From Roseibium hamelinense (GTDB taxonomy: Bacteria; Pseudomonadota; Alphaproteobacteria; Rhizobiales; Stappiaceae), in the NCBI RefSeq assembly GCF_007830545.1, contig NZ_VLLF01000003.1:186001-250000 (forward strand): a stretch of 64,000 nucleotides of DNA, given 5' to 3'. Below the pieces are notes generated by a model, which saw only the letters and a program-made list of their open reading frames with translations, did no database searches and was not told where the DNA came from. The position numbers and the translations under genes are program-made. How positions within the stretch are numbered: the stretch's first letter is position 1; each line of letters opens with the position of its first letter. Positions 1 through 7,943 of the stretch are shown one piece after another.

Positions 1-75
1 GCGCATGTCCTGCGACCGGGCGGAGAAGCGGGAAAACAGGGAGGCGGCAAAGCTCAGAATGTGTTTGGAGGACAT
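1..75 (-). CDS. 5' end of an unidentified gene, cut by the window edge
   Basis: An ATG at 75 opens a minus-strand frame of 25 codons that runs off the left edge. The product begins MSSKHILSFAASLF and continues with a basic, Ser-rich stretch. There is no strong Shine-Dalgarno sequence. It would be divergent from the LysR gene at 534, the usual arrangement for a LysR target, but the distance is about 460 bp. The fragment is too short to assign to a family. Confidence 0.35.
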   Translation of the reverse strand, partial: MSSKHILSFAASLFSRFSARSQDMR

Positions 76-533
76 GACTTTATCTGTTTCTTTGCCGTTT
101 TGCTTTCCTGATTAATATATAGATGACGGTTAGAATGGTTTAAACTTAAAAAATTTTCATTTTTTGCTTATTATTACTTCATGAATATTTTGTAATGTAG
201 TGAAGTGAAACGTCCGCGCCGGACGGTGGACGGCGCGGGCGCTCAACACACCTTTGGCAAGCAAGCCGGCGGACGGGCCGCTTACAGCCAGTACGGGCTT
301 CGGTGCCACAGCCGGGAATGGCGCAGGCGTTTCTCGCTGGCCGCATCCAGATGATGCTGTGTGCGGGGGTCCGGGCGTGTGAATGTGGTAAAGCGGTTTG
401 CCAGTTGGTGTGCATATGTATTAGCCTGATAGTTCATCTTACAGTCTCCTGCGCTGTGTATGCTCTTAAAGTGGATTATTTATCGGATGAATGCGACTCA
501 AGAAGATTTCTCAAATGTAAGGTCAAATTACAT
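76..533. other. Long intergenic region before the LysR gene
   Basis: This stretch of 458 bp holds no gene I can support. Positions 105-200 are strongly AT-rich and could carry divergent promoters; 200-380 is GC-rich and has short open frames on both strands without ribosome sites or recognisable protein sequence. The LysR reading frame is open back to 303, but those upstream residues do not look like a LysR N-terminus. Confidence 0.4.
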
Positions 534-1424
534 ATGAAGTGGCGGGACCTGCCATCGTTGGCCAGCCTACGTGCCTTTGGTGCGGTGGCTCAAACCAAAA
601 GCCTGTCTGCGGCGGGGCGGGAGCTGAACGTCACCCATGCGGCCATCAGCCAGCAGATCAAAAGCCTGGAGGCGCATCTGGGCTTGCTGCTGGTGCAAAG
701 GGAGGGCCGGGGTGTCGCTCTGACACCGGAGGGTCTAAAGCTCAGCGAGGGGTTGAACGAGGGCTTTTCAAGGATCGCAGAAACAATTGAAGCGCTTTCA
801 AAGGCCAATGCGAACCGGCCGCTGAGCATCACCATGACGCCGACCTTTGCCGTCAGCTGGCTGATGCCGCGCATTTCTGACTTTCGCGAAAAACACCCGG
901 ACATAGAGTTGATGCTCAACCCGACGGCCAGCCTGGTGACGCTGGAGCCCGGCGGGGTGGATCTCGCGATCCGCTACGGCGATGGCGACTGGCCGGGCCT
1001 GGAGGCCGAGCTGCTTCTGCCGAGCAACTACGTTGTTGTAGGAGCAACTTGTCTTGTTGGCGATGCGCCTGCGTTTAAGCCGCAGGATCTGTTGCAGTTT
1101 CCCTGGCTGCAGGAGCTGGGCATCAATGAGTTGTCTTTGTGGCTCCAGCAAAATGGTGTTGTGGCCGAAACCCGCCCGAATGTAACCGAGCTGCCCGGAT
1201 ACATGATCCTGGACGGGGTGCGGCGCGGACATGGCATCACGGTAATGCCGAAAGTCTTTGTTTTATCGGAAGTCGAGGCTGGAACCTTGCGGGTCTTGTT
1301 CGAGGACATCCGGAGCGAAGGATCGGGGTATTACATTGTCAGCCGGCCTGGTGTGATCCGTCCCCCCGCAAAGACATTCATCTCCTGGCTGCGGGCGCAT
1401 TGCTGCGCCCCGGCTATGGGTTAA
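534..1424 (+). CDS. LysR family transcriptional regulator (GcvA-like)
   Basis: This is a 296-residue DNA-binding regulator of normal LysR length. The N-terminal winged helix-turn-helix covers about residues 8-67 (SLASLRAFGAVAQTKSLSAA, then the recognition-helix region THAAISQQIKSLE). The rest is a periplasmic-binding-protein-like effector domain. The frame is open upstream, but the ATG at 534 places the helix-turn-helix where the family has it. The AISQQIKSLE and LAIRYGDGDWPGL segments recall the GcvA/AmpR branch. The next gene on the same strand, the DddP-like protein, lies 123 bp downstream and might be a target. The effector is unknown. Confidence 0.9.
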   Translation: MKWRDLPSLASLRAFGAVAQTKSLSAAGRELNVTHAAISQQIKSLEAHLGLLLVQREGRGVALTPEGLKLSEGLNEGFSRIAETIEALSKANANRPLSITMTPTFAVSWLMPRISDFREKHPDIELMLNPTASLVTLEPGGVDLAIRYGDGDWPGLEAELLLPSNYVVVGATCLVGDAPAFKPQDLLQFPWLQELGINELSLWLQQNGVVAETRPNVTELPGYMILDGVRRGHGITVMPKVFVLSEVEAGTLRVLFEDIRSEGSGYYIVSRPGVIRPPAKTFISWLRAHCCAPAMG

Positions 1425-1446
1425 ATCACCGCGAGATGTGAAAAAA

Positions 1447-1484
1447 AACGCCGGATACGGAACGGAAAACGTCCAATCCGGCCT
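1447..1484 (-). terminator. Hairpin with a T-run on the minus strand only
   Basis: GCCGGAT (1450-1456) and ATCCGGC (1476-1482) form a 7-bp stem with a 19-nt loop. The A8 run at 1441-1448 gives a T-tract when read on the minus strand. No minus-strand gene ends here, so it may stop antisense transcription entering the LysR gene, or it may simply be fortuitous. Confidence 0.3.
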
Positions 1485-1547
1485 CGTCACCAAATGGCGC
1501 GATCCTGTACAGTACCGGAAAGTACGGTTCTTGAGGAGACGACGCAC

Positions 1548-2804
1548 ATGGCCAATTTTGACTGGCACGCGGAGCGCAGCGATTTGTCGGGCATTGCCTT
1601 GCTCGACCGGGCGCCGGAAAGCGAAGGCATTGATCTGGCGGCCGTGCGGCTGTACCGGCGCCAACGGGTGCGGGACAAAATGGCGGAATATGGTGTGGAC
1701 GCCGTGATCCTATCCGATCCGGTCAATATCCGCTACGCCACCGGCACACGCAACATGCAGGTCTTTTCCCAGCGCAACGCGCCGGCGCGCTACCTGCTTT
1801 TGACGCAGGACCGGTCGATCCTGTTCGAGTTTACCGGCGCCCTGCATCTTGCGAACGGCTACGAGACGGTGGACGAGGTACGCCCTGCTGCGACTGCGAG
1901 CTTTGTTGCCGCCGGGCCGGACATTGCCGCGCGTGAGCGGCGCTGGGCGATCGAGATGGCGGACACGGTCACCGGCCTTGTCGGCAAGGGCGCCACGCTG
2001 GGGCTGGAGCGGCTGAATGCCGGGGTCGCAATCGCGCTCAAGGACTGCGGGCTGACCATTGTCGATGCCCAGCAGCCCGTCGAGATGGCGCGGGCGATCA
2101 AGTCGCCGGAAGAAATGAAATGCGTGATCGCCTCGCTGCGCGCGACCGAGGTCGGCGTCGGCAAGCTGCGGGCCGCAATCCGGCCCGGCATGACAGAAAA
2201 CGAGTTGTGGTCCGTGCTGCATCAGTCGGTGATTTCCCAAAATGCCGACTATTGCGAAACCCGGCTGTTGAATGCTGGCGCGCGCACCAATCCGTGGTTT
2301 CAGGAAACTTCGTCCAACATCATTGGCGAAAACGAGCTGATTGCGCTGGATACCGATGTGGTCGGCTGCCATGGATATTATTCGGACTTTTCGCGCACGT
2401 TCCATTCGGGCCCGGACAAGCCGAGCCCGGTGCAGCGCGAGCTTTACAAGACGGCCCATGAGCAGGTGCACCACAATATGGGCATCCTGAAGCCGGGCAT
2501 GAGTTTTCGCGATTATGCGGACCGCGCCTGGAACATTCCCGAAAAATACTACGAGAACCGCTATTACCTGTCGGCCCATGGCTGCGGCATGACCGGTGAA
2601 TATCCGTATCTCTATCACCACGGCGATTTTCCCGACGCGGGCTATGACGGCATTGTCGAACCGGGCATGACCTTGTGCGTTGAAAGCTTCATTGGCGAGG
2701 CGGACGGCAAGGAAGGCGTCAAGCTGGAGCAGCAGGTGCTGGTGACCGACACCGGAATCGAGCTCTTGTCGCAGTTTCCGTTTGAAGACGAGCTGCTGCG
2801 TTAG
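1548..2804 (+). CDS. M24 metallopeptidase-fold protein, DddP-like
   Basis: This 418-residue pita-bread-fold protein is of the DddP (DMSP lyase)/Xaa-Pro aminopeptidase type. The ATG at 1548 follows a GAGGAG ribosome site. Signature stretches are DPVNIRYATGTRNMQ (58-71 region) and ETRLLNAGARTNPWFQ (237-252). Residues D268, D270, D280, H344, E379 and E394 form a complete dinuclear metal site, and each sits exactly 27 positions before the metal ligands I recall for Ruegeria lacuscaerulensis DddP. Tyr339 matches its Tyr366. Its proposed catalytic base Asp377, however, corresponds to Gly350 here. DMSP lyase activity is therefore doubtful; a peptidase or another lyase/hydrolase role is equally possible. 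It is probably cytoplasmic, with no signal peptide seen. Confidence 0.8.
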   Translation: MANFDWHAERSDLSGIALLDRAPESEGIDLAAVRLYRRQRVRDKMAEYGVDAVILSDPVNIRYATGTRNMQVFSQRNAPARYLLLTQDRSILFEFTGALHLANGYETVDEVRPAATASFVAAGPDIAARERRWAIEMADTVTGLVGKGATLGLERLNAGVAIALKDCGLTIVDAQQPVEMARAIKSPEEMKCVIASLRATEVGVGKLRAAIRPGMTENELWSVLHQSVISQNADYCETRLLNAGARTNPWFQETSSNIIGENELIALDTDVVGCHGYYSDFSRTFHSGPDKPSPVQRELYKTAHEQVHHNMGILKPGMSFRDYADRAWNIPEKYYENRYYLSAHGCGMTGEYPYLYHHGDFPDAGYDGIVEPGMTLCVESFIGEADGKEGVKLEQQVLVTDTGIELLSQFPFEDELLR

Positions 2805-2822
2805 GACGCGGTGGCGCATGTG

Positions 2823-2853
2823 AGCCTCCCCGCCGTGGGGCGGTGAGGCTTTG
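2823..2853. terminator. Stem-loop between convergent genes
   Basis: AGCCTCCCCGCC (2823-2834) pairs with GGCGGTGAGGCT (2839-2850) around a GTGG loop with one mismatch, followed by TTTG. It lies between the converging DddP-like and PLP-enzyme genes and could terminate either transcript. Confidence 0.5.
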
Positions 2854-2883
2854 AACCTGCTATGCGTGGTGCCCCAGCCGACG

Positions 2884-4047
2884 TCAGATTTCGGCGAGGG
2901 CCTGATCCAGGTCGGCTTTCAGATCACCCAAATGCTCAATGCCGACCGACAGGCGCAGCATGTTGCCGGGGATGCCGGACTCTTCGCCTTCAATCGTGTA
3001 CCGGTGTTCGACCAGGCTTTCGACGCCGCCCAAAGACGTCGCGCGCTGAAACACGTTGAGGTCGCCGACCGCTTTCAGGGCCTCCTCCTTGCTGCCTTTC
3101 ACCAATATGGACATCAACGAGCCGTATCCGCCGCTCATCTGGCCGGCGGCCAGGGTATGGGCCTTATGGCTGGCAAGGCCCGGATAAAGCACTTTTTCGA
3201 TTTTTGGATGTGTTTCCAGAAACTCCGCCAGGGCGAGAGCATTCGCGTTCATGCGCTCTACCCGGAGGCCGAGCGTGCGCAGGCCGCGCAGAAGCAGCCA
3301 GGCCTCAAACGAGCCCATCACAGCCCCGGCCAGCTTGCGCTCCTCGCGAATGAACGTCCAGGCATCGCTGTCCTTGTCGCGGGTGGTGACAACACCGCCT
3401 AAAAGATCGGAATGGCCATTGAGGGCTTTGGTGGCCGAATGCATGACAAGATCTGCACCCAAATCGAGCGGCTTGAGGACCAGCGGAGTGGCGGCTGTTG
3501 CGTCTACCGCCAGAACCGCGCCCACTGGCTTGCAGTGCTCAGAGATGCCGCGGATGTCAGCAACTTTCAGATACGGGTTGCTCGGCACTTCGATCCACAC
3601 CAGATCCGGTTGAGAGACGGTGATGTCGTCGGCGAAGCTTTGAAGGTCGGCGGCGTCACTTTCGACCAGCGCGATGCCGTTGCGCTCACAATGCTTGCGC
3701 AAGAACAACGTGGTGCCCCAATAAATCCCCGATTGCAGCAAAATGGTTCCGCCGGGTTTGACAATCCGGGCAACGGCAGCAACGGCAGCCATGCCCGACG
3801 CGAAAAGGCGGCTTTCCTGGCCGTTTTCCAATGTGGCGATCAGATCCTCGGTCTTGCGGAACAGGGTGTTGTCGTCGCGGCTGTAAAGATGCGACGGACT
3901 GATCAGCTCATAGGCTTCGTCTCGCACGAAAGTGGTGGCTGTTGGAACCGGTGGTGTGACTGCGCCGGTGGCCGGGTCGAAGCCGCCGCCGCCATGGGCA
4001 AGCAGTGTTTCGGGGTGAAGCCGCGAATTGCGGGTGTCCTGAGCCAT
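2884..4047 (-). CDS. Cys/Met metabolism PLP-dependent enzyme (cystathionine gamma-synthase/beta-lyase family)
   Basis: This 387-residue protein is of typical length for the trans-sulfuration PLP family (fold type I). The Schiff-base lysine lies in HSATKALNGHSDLLGG, with the upstream aspartate of the cofactor pocket in AVDATAATP. RLFASGMAAVAAV matches the phosphate-binding stretch. It is the last gene of a minus-strand run after an amino-acid ABC binding protein and two permeases (61 bp after the second permease). This suggests that it acts on an imported amino acid, perhaps a sulfur or beta-substituted one. Whether it is a gamma-synthase, beta-lyase or gamma-lyase cannot be told from sequence alone. 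Confidence 0.85.
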   Translation of the reverse strand: MAQDTRNSRLHPETLLAHGGGGFDPATGAVTPPVPTATTFVRDEAYELISPSHLYSRDDNTLFRKTEDLIATLENGQESRLFASGMAAVAAVARIVKPGGTILLQSGIYWGTTLFLRKHCERNGIALVESDAADLQSFADDITVSQPDLVWIEVPSNPYLKVADIRGISEHCKPVGAVLAVDATAATPLVLKPLDLGADLVMHSATKALNGHSDLLGGVVTTRDKDSDAWTFIREERKLAGAVMGSFEAWLLLRGLRTLGLRVERMNANALALAEFLETHPKIEKVLYPGLASHKAHTLAAGQMSGGYGSLMSILVKGSKEEALKAVGDLNVFQRATSLGGVESLVEHRYTIEGEESGIPGNMLRLSVGIEHLGDLKADLDQALAEI

Positions 4048-4108
4048 GGTTGGCCTCCACTGAAAATGACAAATAAACGGATGAAAAACGGGCAGGTCCT
4101 GAAGCGCC

Positions 4109-4936
4109 TCAGCGCTTCAGGTGCCGGGTGAGGCGGGCCTCGAATTTGTCCCAGATACGGCGCAGCGTTTCAACGATAAGGAGATAGAGCACCGCTGCCC
4201 AGATATAGGCCTGGAAGTCGTAGGACCGGGAAAACGCCCGCCGGGTCTCGCCCATCAGGTCGTAAATTGTCACGATCGAGGCAATCGCAGATCCCTTGAT
4301 CATCAGAATGATCTCATTGCCGTAAGGCCGCAAAGCCACCATCAGGGCTTGTGGCAGGATGACCTTCACAAAGATGACTGCCTTGGAAAGTCCAAGCGCC
4401 TGTCCGCCTTCCCATTGGCCTCTCGAGACATTTTGAATTGCCCCGCGCAGGATCTCGGCCTGATAGGCGGCCGTGTTCAGCGAAAACGCGAAGATCACGC
4501 AATTGAACGCATCGCGGAAAAAGCTCCAAAGCCCGATGGATTGCAGCTCTGGCCGGAAGGTCCCGGCACCGTAATAGATCAGGAAGGTCTGGGCGAGCAA
4601 AGGTGTGCCGCGGAAGAAGTAGACATAACCATAAGCCGGCCAGCGGAAGATCCCCAGTTTCGACGACCGGGCCAGGGCGATCGGGATCGACAGCGCGGCG
4701 CCGATGGCCAGTGAAATGGCGACGATCTGGACGGTGATGAAAAACCCATCGACATATTCGCCCCAGTATCTTTGGACGAAAGGGCTGCCGATGTTGAGGG
4801 CGAGGTAATAGACCAGATAGGCGCCGGAAACGATCCACAAGGCCATCAACACATGGCCGGTAATCCGTCCCCCCGTCCATTTGCGGGCCTTGGGGGGAGG
4901 GGCGCTCATGCCGGTCGCCGGATCAGCAGCTGTCAT
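4109..4936 (-). CDS. Polar amino-acid ABC transporter permease (HisM/OccM type)
   Basis: This is a 275-residue inner-membrane permease with several hydrophobic helices after a proline-rich cytoplasmic N-terminus. The segment FFRGTPLLAQTFLIYYGAGT is typical of HisM/OccM/ArtM-class permeases, and EGGQALGLSKAVIFVKVILP is the EAA loop that contacts the ATPase. Its start overlaps the preceding permease gene by 4 bp, so translation is probably coupled. The likely substrates are basic or opine-like amino acids, judged from the family only. Confidence 0.9.
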   Translation of the reverse strand: MTAADPATGMSAPPPKARKWTGGRITGHVLMALWIVSGAYLVYYLALNIGSPFVQRYWGEYVDGFFITVQIVAISLAIGAALSIPIALARSSKLGIFRWPAYGYVYFFRGTPLLAQTFLIYYGAGTFRPELQSIGLWSFFRDAFNCVIFAFSLNTAAYQAEILRGAIQNVSRGQWEGGQALGLSKAVIFVKVILPQALMVALRPYGNEIILMIKGSAIASIVTIYDLMGETRRAFSRSYDFQAYIWAAVLYLLIVETLRRIWDKFEARLTRHLKR

Positions 4937-5646
4937 CGTGCCGTGTCTCCCCGTTTCGACCAGGCCTCAATGCGCGTCAACCCGGCGGAGGAAATCATGG
5001 CAAGGACCAGATAGATAAGGCAGGCAATGCCGAAAAACAGGAACGGCTCCTTGGTGACACGCGCCGCGATCCCCGCCTGGCGGACCAGATCGGACAGCCC
5101 GATCACGGAGACAAGCGCAGTTTCTTTCAAAAGGATCAGCCACAAGTTTCCGAGTGCGGGCAGAGCCAGGCGGATCAGTTGCGGCAAGACCACGAGCCGA
5201 AGTGTCTTGAACCGCGAAAGACCAAGCGCATAGCCGCCCTCATATTGGCCTTGCGGGATGCCGCGAAAAGCCGACAGGAAAGCCTCCGATGCATAGGACG
5301 AGAACACCAGCGCCAGGGCCACCATACCGGCAGCGAACGAGTTGACCTCGATATATACGTCCAAACCCATGAGCTTGGTCAGCTCTTGAATGCCGATCTG
5401 CACCCCGTAATAGACCAGAAACAGGGTCAGAAGTTCCGGCAATCCGCGGAAAATCGTGGTGTAGATATTAGCCGCCATGCGCACCGACGGTTCATCCGAT
5501 TTCTTGGCAAGAGCGATGATGAACCCGAGCACAAGCCCGAAGGGAAGCGTTGCAATGGCGAGCGATATCGTCACCAAAACGCCTTCAGCGATCTCGTCGC
5601 CCCAGCCCTGATCCCCGAAGGAAATGAGCGTCAGAACCTCGTCCAT
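4933..5646 (-). CDS. Polar amino-acid ABC transporter permease (HisQ/OccQ type)
   Basis: This 237-residue inner-membrane permease is the partner of the one encoded just downstream. FRGLPELLTLFLVYYGVQIG is the HisQ-type core, and EGGYALGLSRFKTLRLVVLP is the EAA loop. Helices are evident at about residues 20-45, 60-85, 95-120 and 190-225. It lies 124 bp downstream of the binding-protein gene, with a hairpin between them. The two permeases probably form the heterodimeric channel. No ATPase gene accompanies them. Confidence 0.9.
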   Translation of the reverse strand: MDEVLTLISFGDQGWGDEIAEGVLVTISLAIATLPFGLVLGFIIALAKKSDEPSVRMAANIYTTIFRGLPELLTLFLVYYGVQIGIQELTKLMGLDVYIEVNSFAAGMVALALVFSSYASEAFLSAFRGIPQGQYEGGYALGLSRFKTLRLVVLPQLIRLALPALGNLWLILLKETALVSVIGLSDLVRQAGIAARVTKEPFLFFGIACLIYLVLAMISSAGLTRIEAWSKRGDTAR

Positions 5647-5715
5647 GGGTTTGCGCTGCTTTCTTGTCGTTGTCCGATTGTTCTTTGCACCCGCTTGTTA
5701 TTCTCAAGCGGCTAT

Positions 5716-5748
5716 AAAAAGAGCGCGGCGGTGTTGCGCGCCGCGCTC
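5716..5748 (-). terminator. Attenuating hairpin between binding-protein and permease genes
   Basis: A perfect 10-bp GC-rich stem (5721-5730 with 5739-5748, 8-nt loop) is followed on the minus strand by TTTTT (5716-5720), so it has the form of an intrinsic terminator. Placed after the binding-protein gene and before the permeases, it probably lets only part of the transcripts continue, giving more binding protein than membrane components, as in other amino-acid ABC operons. Confidence 0.75.
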
Positions 5749-5770
5749 CTGCTTGGAAGGTCTGAGATAC

Positions 5771-6541
5771 TCAGCCGCCATACACGTCGAACGTGAAGTA
5801 CTTGTCGTTGATTTCCTTGTACTTGCCGTTCTCAAGAATGGCAGCAATCGCTTCGTTGAACTTGTCGCGAAGAGCCGTGTCTTCCTTGCGGATCGCAATG
5901 CCTGCGCCTTCGCCGTTGATCACCGGATCCGGTGTCAGTGTGCCCAAGAGCTTGCAGCATGCGCCATCGTCGGTGTCCAGCCACTCGGACAGGACCACAA
6001 CATCATCAATCACAGCGTCGATGCGGCCGTTTGCGATGTCGAGCTTGTACTCGTCCGGTGTCGGGTAGAGCTTAAGTTCGGCGCCGGAGATTTTTTCTTC
6101 CGCATAGTTCGAGTGCGTTGTGGAAGATTGCGCGCCAAGCAGAACGCCGTCCATCTCTTCAACGCTGGTGATGCTGCTGTCCTTCGGAACGGCGATCGCC
6201 GGCGGCGTGTTGTAGTATTTGTTGGTGAAGTCGACTTTCTGCTTACGCTCTTCGGTGATCGACATGGACGCAATGACCGCGTCGAATTTGCCTGCTTGCA
6301 GCGCCGGGATCATTCCATCCCAGTCCTGGGTGACGAATTCACACTCGGCATTCATCTGTTCGCAGAGCGCTTTGGCAACGTCGATATCAAAGCCGACCAG
6401 CTGGCCGTCAGCAGTGAGGGTGTTGAATGGAGGGTAGGCGCCTTCGGTCCCGATCCGGATCTTGTTCCAGTCATCAGCCTGAGCGGCGCCGACACCGGCT
6501 AGGACAACGGCAGCTGCTGCAGCCAAACGCAGAATACGCAT
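5771..6541 (-). CDS. Amino-acid ABC transporter substrate-binding protein (HisJ/ArgT family)
   Basis: This 256-residue periplasmic protein has a clear signal peptide cleaved after about residue 22 (LAGVGAAQA). The mature protein starts with IRIGTEGAYPPFN, the hallmark of family 3 solute-binding proteins. DVAKALCEQMNAECEFVTQD and IASMSITEERKQKVDFT are further family motifs. It resembles the lysine/arginine/ornithine and octopine binders. It is the first gene of the operon (binding protein, two permeases, PLP enzyme), with an AGGGGA ribosome site. A LysR gene lies upstream on the same strand. Confidence 0.92.
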   Translation of the reverse strand: MRILRLAAAAAVVLAGVGAAQADDWNKIRIGTEGAYPPFNTLTADGQLVGFDIDVAKALCEQMNAECEFVTQDWDGMIPALQAGKFDAVIASMSITEERKQKVDFTNKYYNTPPAIAVPKDSSITSVEEMDGVLLGAQSSTTHSNYAEEKISGAELKLYPTPDEYKLDIANGRIDAVIDDVVVLSEWLDTDDGACCKLLGTLTPDPVINGEGAGIAIRKEDTALRDKFNEAIAAILENGKYKEINDKYFTFDVYGG

Positions 6542-6785
6542 GTTTTATTCCCCTGAGATTTGTCATTTGGGGCCTTGAGGACGGTGTTCGTCCAAAACGC
6601 CCAAGCGTCATATTCCCAACACTTTTTCCGAAATTTCAACCGTATTCAGCAAAAATTTAAAGTTGACACCGTCCTTGCCAGACATCCTGCGCTGATCATA
6701 TGATGAGCTTGGCTAAGAAATAGGCGGTCACTTCAATTGAACGCAGCGTCACTCTGCGCGTTTTGCGGAAGCGGCAGAAGAGGGC

Positions 6786-7757
6786 TCAACCTGTCGATGC
6801 GTCCATCAATACCGGCCGTGCTTGTGAAAAAATCTTGTCTGATGAAACGGGAGGCGCGCAGAAAGCGCCTGCGGCGTTGAAAAACGCGGTCATATCCGAC
6901 ACGAACCGGCGGACTTTCAGCGGGATATAGCGGTTCGACGGATAAACGGCATGAATCGGGTGAGCCGGGTACATCCAGTCGGGCAGGATGACTTCGAGCG
7001 CGCCGCTGTCCAGATGCGGTTTGGCCAGCCAGGACACCGCCGGGCTGATGCCAAGGCCCGACAACGCCGCATGGCGCAGCGTTGCCGAATTGTTGATGAC
7101 CATCACCGGGGAGACGGGAATGCTGGTGCGTTTGCCGCATGTGCCCTGCAGGGCCAGTTGCCCATCGGCAGCGGTGCGCGGATAAAGCAGAAAATCGTGG
7201 TGCTTGAGATCGGCGGGCGTTGCCGGACGCCCGCGCCGGTCCAGATAGTCGGGTGACGCCACAAAACAGCGGTGGGCTTCGCCCAGTTTCTTCACAATCA
7301 GCCGTTCATCGCGGATGTCACCCATGCGGATCGCCACATCCACCCGCTCTTTTTGCAGATCGACAAAATCGTCGGTGAGCTGGATGTCCAGAAAAATATC
7401 CGGGTGCGCCTTCTTGAACCCGACAACAAACTCGGCCAGGACGGTTTCGGCAAAACCGACCGGAAGACTGACGGCCAGCCGGCCGCTCATCTGCGCTTCT
7501 GCGCTTTGAACCGAACGGTCCGCCTCGGCAATTTGTTCAAGGATATCGCAAGCATAGGCAAAATACCGCTCGCCGGCCTCTGTCATAGACAACCGTCGGG
7601 TGGTCCGGGTGATCAGCCGGGTGCCAAGGGTTTCCTCCAGCGTACGAACCTGTTGGCTTACCGCTGGTTGGGAAATGCCCAGATGGGCGGCTGCTGCGGA
7701 AAAACTGCCCAGTTTGACCGCATGAACGAAACTTGTCAGGGCACTGATCTTGTCCAT
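6786..7757 (-). CDS. LysR family transcriptional regulator
   Basis: This is a 323-residue regulator. The helix-turn-helix is at about residues 5-60 (LGSFSAAAAHLGISQPAVSQ), and a substrate-binding domain of the CrgA/DsdC-like branch follows (DVAIRMGDIRDERL). It is divergent from the secreted MBL-fold hydrolase at 7944 across a 186-bp AT-rich gap, the usual layout of a LysR regulator and its target. It also lies upstream of, and in the same direction as, the amino-acid ABC operon. The C-terminal 25 residues extend beyond the usual family end. Confidence 0.9.
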   Translation of the reverse strand: MDKISALTSFVHAVKLGSFSAAAAHLGISQPAVSQQVRTLEETLGTRLITRTTRRLSMTEAGERYFAYACDILEQIAEADRSVQSAEAQMSGRLAVSLPVGFAETVLAEFVVGFKKAHPDIFLDIQLTDDFVDLQKERVDVAIRMGDIRDERLIVKKLGEAHRCFVASPDYLDRRGRPATPADLKHHDFLLYPRTAADGQLALQGTCGKRTSIPVSPVMVINNSATLRHAALSGLGISPAVSWLAKPHLDSGALEVILPDWMYPAHPIHAVYPSNRYIPLKVRRFVSDMTAFFNAAGAFCAPPVSSDKIFSQARPVLMDASTG

Positions 7758-7943
7758 GGTGACCGCCGTTTTGCTCGAAATCGCACATTATTCATAAGTC
7801 TGTCTTTGAGTTCTTATAAAAATTTGACCGCTTTAAAATCCAGAAAAATAAATCAATTGACGGGCATCGCTTGCGTAGCCAAGCATATTCCATCCGGGCG
7901 AAGGCCAAAAAAGGGTGGAACGCAAAACGGCAAGGAGACTGTC

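Noticed and set aside
179-415. 78-codon minus-strand frame upstream of the first LysR gene
   Set aside because: It has no ribosome site, and the Arg/Pro/Cys-rich composition is typical of a chance frame in GC-rich DNA.
7272-7943. Long N-terminal extension of the MBL-fold gene
   Set aside because: The frame is open by chance opposite the LysR gene; AAGGAG and a Tat signal place the start at 7944.
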